Shown in pieces: positions 20,193 through 24,214 of a stretch of 24,214 nt of DNA. The notes below the pieces were generated by a model that searched no databases, was not told where the DNA came from, and was given only the letters and a program-made list of their open reading frames with translations. The position numbers and the translations under genes were made by a program. Source of the DNA: Candidatus Woesearchaeota archaeon (lineage in GTDB: Archaea > Nanobdellota > Nanobdellia > Woesearchaeales > SM23-78); assembly GCA_019322375.1 (NCBI GenBank), contig JAHWIP010000023.1:1-24214 (forward strand), written 5' to 3'. How positions within the stretch are numbered: position 1 is the stretch's first letter; each line of letters opens with the position of its first letter.

Positions 20193-20789
20193 CTAGGATT
20201 CTTGTAGAAGAATCTTCAGCCGATATTCTTTATGAACATGATTGAAATTTATTAAATCACAAAATTTTCTTAAATTCTGCTTACCATATAATGGAAGCAT
20301 TAAAACATTTGTTCTTTTATCGACATAAAAATTCCCAGTTGTTATATCAAATTCTTTTAACAGTTTTTTTATTGTTGAGATCAACTTTTTGTTTTTTGAA
20401 TAAATCCTTATACTCAGTCTTTTATTATGAACGCTTCCTTCTGCATCGAAAACGCCTTGAAGAAATCCAATTTTATAATTCTTGGATTTTTTTAGTATCT
20501 TAGAAAAGTCTTTTCTTGCATCAATTAAGTCATCATAGATTTCCTTCGAATAACAAGATAACCTGAAATAGCCGGTTTTCTTCTTGTCAATTTTGCAATT
20601 CTTATTATAAGCAACAAGAAAAGCTTTTTTAACAACTTCTAGCCATTCTTTGTTATTCTGCTCTATTTCTAAGATATAAGCATTCTTTTTTTGACTGTAA
20701 TAAAGGACTCCGTCTTCACTTGCACCAACAATGAAACCTTTATTTTTTTCAATTAAATCCTTCCTCTTAATTGAAATTACAGATTTCAT
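20193..20789 (-). CDS. LAGLIDADG homing endonuclease in the 23S intron
   Basis: 198-residue single-chain protein with two LAGLIDADG-type helices: a diverged first copy KGFIVGASEDG (about 17-27) and a clearer second copy IGFLQGVFDAEGS (about 107-119). They are separated by a basic, Lys/Tyr-rich DNA-binding region, as in archaeal rRNA-intron endonucleases. It would cleave intronless 23S genes and spread the intron by repair. The stop codon TAG is exactly the last three bases of the intron. Base composition is much richer in A/T than the flanking rRNA. The acidic Glu/Asp in each motif is retained, so activity is possible. Confidence 0.88.
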   Translation of the reverse strand: MKSVISIKRKDLIEKNKGFIVGASEDGVLYYSQKKNAYILEIEQNNKEWLEVVKKAFLVAYNKNCKIDKKKTGYFRLSCYSKEIYDDLIDARKDFSKILKKSKNYKIGFLQGVFDAEGSVHNKRLSIRIYSKNKKLISTIKKLLKEFDITTGNFYVDKRTNVLMLPLYGKQNLRKFCDLINFNHVHKEYRLKILLQES

Positions 20790-20883
20790 TTTAGTTTCTT
20801 ATTAAGTGAAACACCTTATCTATTTTTAAGTTTCGGTATTGAACTAAAAATAGAATATGGCTGTTGAACTCCTCTACAAGATA
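20193..20883 (-). other. 691-nt 23S intron at the peptidyl-transferase centre
   Basis: The exons GGGGATA (to 20884) and ACAG (from 20192) rejoin as the universally conserved GGGGATAACAG, placing the intron between A2450 and A2451 (E. coli numbering). The junction cannot be slid either way. BHB: GGGA/TCCT central helix (one G-U), bulges TA^T and AG^A, inner helix TCTTGTAG/CTACAAGA. It carries a LAGLIDADG endonuclease gene. Confidence 0.92.
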
Positions 20884-21025
20884 TATCCCCGGAGTAACTT
20901 TTTGGTCATACCCGCCCCCCATTCAAGGAGGTACGGGGGTTCGCTAGGCCTAACTTTCGTTTCTGAGACTCGTCATATTTGAGTCCCAGTCAGGCTGGCT
21001 TTTGCCCTTACACTCAACACCGGAT

Positions 21026-21066
21026 GCTCAGCGATGACGCTGGCACCATATGCCTTCGCCATCGGT
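21026..21066 (-). other. 41-nt mini-intron in 23S H82
   Basis: Removal gives CCGGGTCAGAA-ATCCGG, the expected archaeal H82 hairpin. BHB: exon TCAG pairs perfectly with intron CTGA; bulges AA^A and GC^A cut after base two (the 5' bulge may be 4 nt); inner helix CGATGGCG/CGTCATCG (one G-U). Confidence 0.75.
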
Positions 21067-21104
21067 TTCTGACCCGGCTGAGCCAACCTTAGGGCGCCGC
21101 TGAT

Positions 21105-21147
21105 ATAAAGCGAGTATAGCGAGGTTTATCAACAAGCTACGACTCAT
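21105..21147 (-). other. 43-nt mini-intron in 23S H81
   Basis: Removal gives GCTGAAAAGAT-ATCAGC, the usual archaeal H81 loop. BHB: exon AAAG pairs with intron CTTT; both bulges are AT^A cut after base two; outer helix GCCGCTGA/TCAGCGGC is perfect; inner helix TGAGT/ACTCG, then TAGC/GCTA. Confidence 0.78.
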
Positions 21148-22317
21148 ATCTTTTCAGCGGCGTGCCACCCCAGCCAAACTGTCTGCCTATTGGTGTCTCT
21201 GCTCTCAAGGAACAGGTAAGCATTGCAAAACCAAATGAGTAGTGTTACATTGACGTCTAAACCTGCACTTGCGTGCAAGCATCAAACAACTCCTACTTAC
21301 GCTATACACTCAGACTCACGATGCAGCAACAGGCTACAGTAAAGTTTCACGGGGTCTTTGCTTCCCACTGGAAGTCTCTGGCCTTTGCACCAGAATAGAA
21401 TGTTCAGAGGGTTCTGGTTGGGGACAGCGGAGATCTCGTTACGCCATTCATGCAGGCCGTCAATCAAACGGCAAGGCATTTCGTTACCTTAAGAGAGTTA
21501 TAGTTACTCCCGCCGTTTACCTGTCCTTCGCTCCCTTGAAAAGGAGATTCAGATACAGGCACTGGGCAGACGTCACTGAGTATTCTAGCCTTTACAGGTT
21601 TGCACTCAGTTAAGTTTTTGTTAAACAGTCGGACCTCCTTTGTCAGTGCCCCCTACAATCGCACCCATAAGAATACAAAAGTAGGGACCCCTTAGACCGA
21701 AGACTTGGGGCTAATTTGCCGAATTCCCTCAACCAGATTATCCCTTCACGCCTTGGGCTTCTCACCCAGGGGCACCTGTGCTGGTGCTGGGTATAGACAT
21801 AAAAGATTTTTCCATGCTCTTTTTTCACGGGCTCCAGGTATGGGCTGAACACCACTTAAGTGATGCTGTTCTAAGAGTTGCTCAGGTTCTCACCATTACA
21901 GTACTCCCCTGACCTGCTCTTATTAACAATCCAGACAAGGATTGTCAGCTTAACCAGAAGCGTCAAAAGCAGGGCTTGCGTTACCGCGCATACTTTTATG
22001 GTACAGGAATATTAACCTGTTTCCCTTTCCTCAACTGACTCAAGTTATGAGTTGAGTTAGGACTAACTGACCCTTGGTTGAACTGCATTGCCAAGGAACC
22101 CTTGCCCTTTCGGCGGTACTGATTCTCACAGTACTAAGCTCTTACTATTACCAGGATTCTCATTCCTGCAAGGTCCACTCCTCTTCTCAAAGAAGCTTCT
22201 AGCCTAGCAGGACGCCTGCCTACCGCAACCCTTGCGGGTGCCAGTGGTATCGGTGATTGGTTTAGCCCTGTCCATTTTAAGCGCTTATAACCTCGACGAG
22301 TAAGCTGTTACGCACTT

Positions 22318-22350
<33 letters not shown>

Positions 22351-23460
22351 CGCTGTTTTTGGTCATAAACAACCTTCACCCGTTAACACTTAACCAACAC
22401 TTAGGGACCTTAACCACTGTCTGGGTTGTTCCCCTCTCGCGACTCACCCTTACGACGAGCCGCCGTCTCCTGAGGTCTACAGTGCCTAAGACTTCGGAGT
22501 TGGACAAAGAACCGAGCCCTTTCGAGCCCTAAATCCTCAATCCGTAGCTCTACCTCCTAGACAACCTTGCTCAGGGCTTGACTACGGCCAACTTTGGCAG
22601 GAACCAGCTATCGCCGCGCTCGATTGGCTTTTTACCCCTACACCCAGGTTACGAGAACACTTGCCCGTAGAACCTCTTCAGGCCTCCGCCCTTCTTTAGA
22701 AGGGTTTCACCTTACCCAGGCGTAGATCGCTCGGCTTCGGGTCTGGCCCGAGTGACTAAAGGCACTTTCACACCTTGCCCCTTGCAAGCTGCGGGCTTTT
22801 GCTTTTGCTATGGATACCCAGTGAGCACTGGTTATCCTCGCCACTCAGACAAACTCCCTGGCTCGTTATTCAAAACGGACGATACACACTCGTGAGCGCG
22901 TATCACTCTATATCTATCAGGTTTTAAGTTCTATTTTACTCTCTGACAAGAGTGCTTTTCAGCTTTCCTTCACAGTACTAGTGCGCTATCGGACTCAAGA
23001 ACATGTTTAGGGTTAGGAGTTGATGCCTCCTAGTTTCACACCTAGAATCCAGTAGGTATTACTCAAGATACTATCACACCCTTCAAGCTTCTCCTACGGG
23101 GCTATCACCCTCTAAGGCGCCTCTTTCCAGAGGACTTCAGATGACCTGACTAGGGGTTAAAAGATAGTCTTACAAATCCACATCCATACTCATTTTTCAA
23201 TGAGCAGTTCAGATTGCCCTGTGCTGTTTTCGCTCGCTGCTAATAACAGCATCCCTGGTTTGGTTTCTCTTCCTGCAGGTACTAAGATGTTTCAATTCCC
23301 TGCGTCTAACTAGCTTTTCAGCTTCTATGGCGAAGTCGCATTCAGACATCCTTGGTTCAACCCCTGCGTGCGGGTCGCCAAGGCATTTCGTAGCTTGCCA
23401 CGTCCTTCATCGCTGTCTTGAGCCAAGCTATCCACCTAATAGAGTCTTTCTCTTAAGAGC

Positions 23461-23470
23461 TTTAACATTT
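23461..23470 (-). other. 23S processing stem, 5' side
   Basis: Minus strand AAATGTTAAA, complementary to the element at 19627-19636, just 5' of the mature 23S. Confidence 0.6.
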
Positions 23471-23633
23471 AATTAGAGATAATCTATAGTACAAAGACCA
23501 CCTATGAACAGCTTTCATTAAACATGAGATGTGAAAAAAATAATTCTCATATTCTCTTGCTCTACAACCATCAAATATTATTTGATGATTTGCTAATGAA
23601 ATTTATTATGAATATGAACTGGACTCGTCGGGA

Positions 23634-23664
23634 GATTCAAGAGTGTGTTATTAACACAACCCCC
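23634..23664 (-). other. tRNA-Ala T-loop intron (31 nt)
   Basis: Between positions 59 and 60. Exon TTCA pairs with intron TGAA; bulges AA^G and TC^T cut after base two; outer helix GGG/CCC; internal hairpin TGTGTT/AACACA. Joining gives TTCAAA-TCCCGA. Confidence 0.88.
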
Positions 23665-23704
23665 TTTGAACCCGAGGCCCCCACCTTGCAAGGGTGGTGC
23701 TCTA

Positions 23705-23735
23705 TTGCCTAAGCCATGCAAAGTGCAAAGACTTT
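23705..23735 (-). other. tRNA-Ala D-loop intron (31 nt)
   Basis: After the GG of the D-loop. Exon GCCT pairs with intron AGGC; bulges GG^A and AA^T cut after base two; inner helix AAGTC/GGCTT. Joining gives the normal AGCCTGG-TAGAGC. Confidence 0.88.
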
Positions 23736-23823
23736 CCAGGCTGAGCTACGAGCCCATGTTTATGATTATAAAAAATTTAGGTAGGAGAAAAACCTGTCAA
23801 ACAGATTAGTAGTCTTATAATTA

Positions 23824-23865
23824 CAAAATCCAAAAACGGATTTTGAATATTCCATTTCATGGAAT
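23824..23865 (-). other. Two perfect hairpins in the 16S-tRNA-Ala spacer
   Basis: ATTCCAT/ATGGAAT (23849-23865, 3-nt loop) and CAAAATCC/GGATTTTG (23824-23845, 6-nt loop), directly 3' of 16S. Probably processing or leader structures of the pre-rRNA. Confidence 0.5.
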
Positions 23866-23870
23866 AAAAT

Positions 23871-24214
<344 letters not shown>

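Larger units (their letters stand above)
23620..23755 (-). tRNA. tRNA-Ala (anticodon UGC) with two non-canonical introns
   Basis: Lies in the 16S-23S spacer, as usual in archaea. Acceptor GGGCTCG/CGAGTCC with discriminator A, D-stem GCTC/GAGC, anticodon stem CCACC/GGTGG with loop CTTGCAA (anticodon UGC), T-stem TCGGG/CCCGA. The gene is 136 bp; removing two 31-nt insertions leaves 74 nt with a normal D-loop and the standard T-loop TTCAAAT. CCA is not encoded. There is no intron in the anticodon loop. Confidence 0.93.

Noticed and set aside
20193..20883. Group I intron at the 2450 site
   Set aside because: The ends form a BHB with symmetrical cuts, and I see no group I core pairing (P3/P7) in the short non-coding part.
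23620..23755. Split or permuted tRNA
   Set aside because: All parts are in normal order on one strand, and two BHB introns explain the extra length exactly.

Overview
The window reads as a piece of an archaeal chromosome, most likely a DPANN lineage of the Woesearchaeota/Pacearchaeota kind. The sequence evidence is archaeal 16S and 23S rRNA, a tRNA-Ala in the 16S-23S spacer, introns of the bulge-helix-bulge (BHB) type in tRNA and rRNA, TATA boxes centred about 24-33 bp before many start codons (leaderless transcripts), small toxin-antitoxin modules, an Lrp-type regulator, and many small membrane, Cys-rich or unrecognised proteins. The lineage is inferred from style and gene content, not from a database search.

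Layout. 1-5.3 kb: three type II toxin-antitoxin loci (AbrB/PIN; CopG-like RHH next to a frameshifted PIN; RelB-like/RelE-like), small membrane proteins, a GH15-like glycoside hydrolase, a tandem pair of unknown paralogs, and several copies of a dispersed ~20-bp repeat. 5.4-9.4 kb: a two-gene surface module, a 1084-residue secreted protein with a seven-repeat LVIVD beta-propeller and phage-tail-like VGIG modules, followed by a secreted calcium-binding-type protein. 9.4-14.3 kb: hypothetical proteins, a TVP38/DedA-type membrane protein, and small operons of membrane, Cys-rich, zinc-ribbon and lipoprotein genes. 14.3-16.1 kb: miniature minus-strand genes and an Lrp-like regulator lying between an intron-bearing tRNA-Ser gene and two fragments that match that tRNA's 3' end. 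16.1-19.5 kb: a minus-strand group of unknown genes (two paralogs plus an HTH protein) and a GT2 glycosyltransferase with a probable N-terminal frameshift. 19.6-24.2 kb: the rRNA operon on the minus strand (16S partial, tRNA-Ala, 23S).

The most striking content is the density of introns in the stable RNAs. I can place seven insertions whose removal restores conserved RNA sequence and whose junctions fit one BHB rule: a central helix of about 4 bp flanked by 3-nt bulges, cut after the second bulge base. They are one in tRNA-Ser, two at non-canonical positions (D-loop and T-loop) in tRNA-Ala, and four in 23S domain V. The 23S set is a 691-nt intron with a LAGLIDADG endonuclease gene at the peptidyl-transferase centre (between A2450 and A2451, E. 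coli numbering) and ORF-less introns of 93, 43 and 41 nt in helices H89, H81 and H82. An eighth insertion (29 nt, H91) is less certain. If the splicing is confirmed, this 23S carries a cluster of miniature introns around the peptidyl-transferase region.
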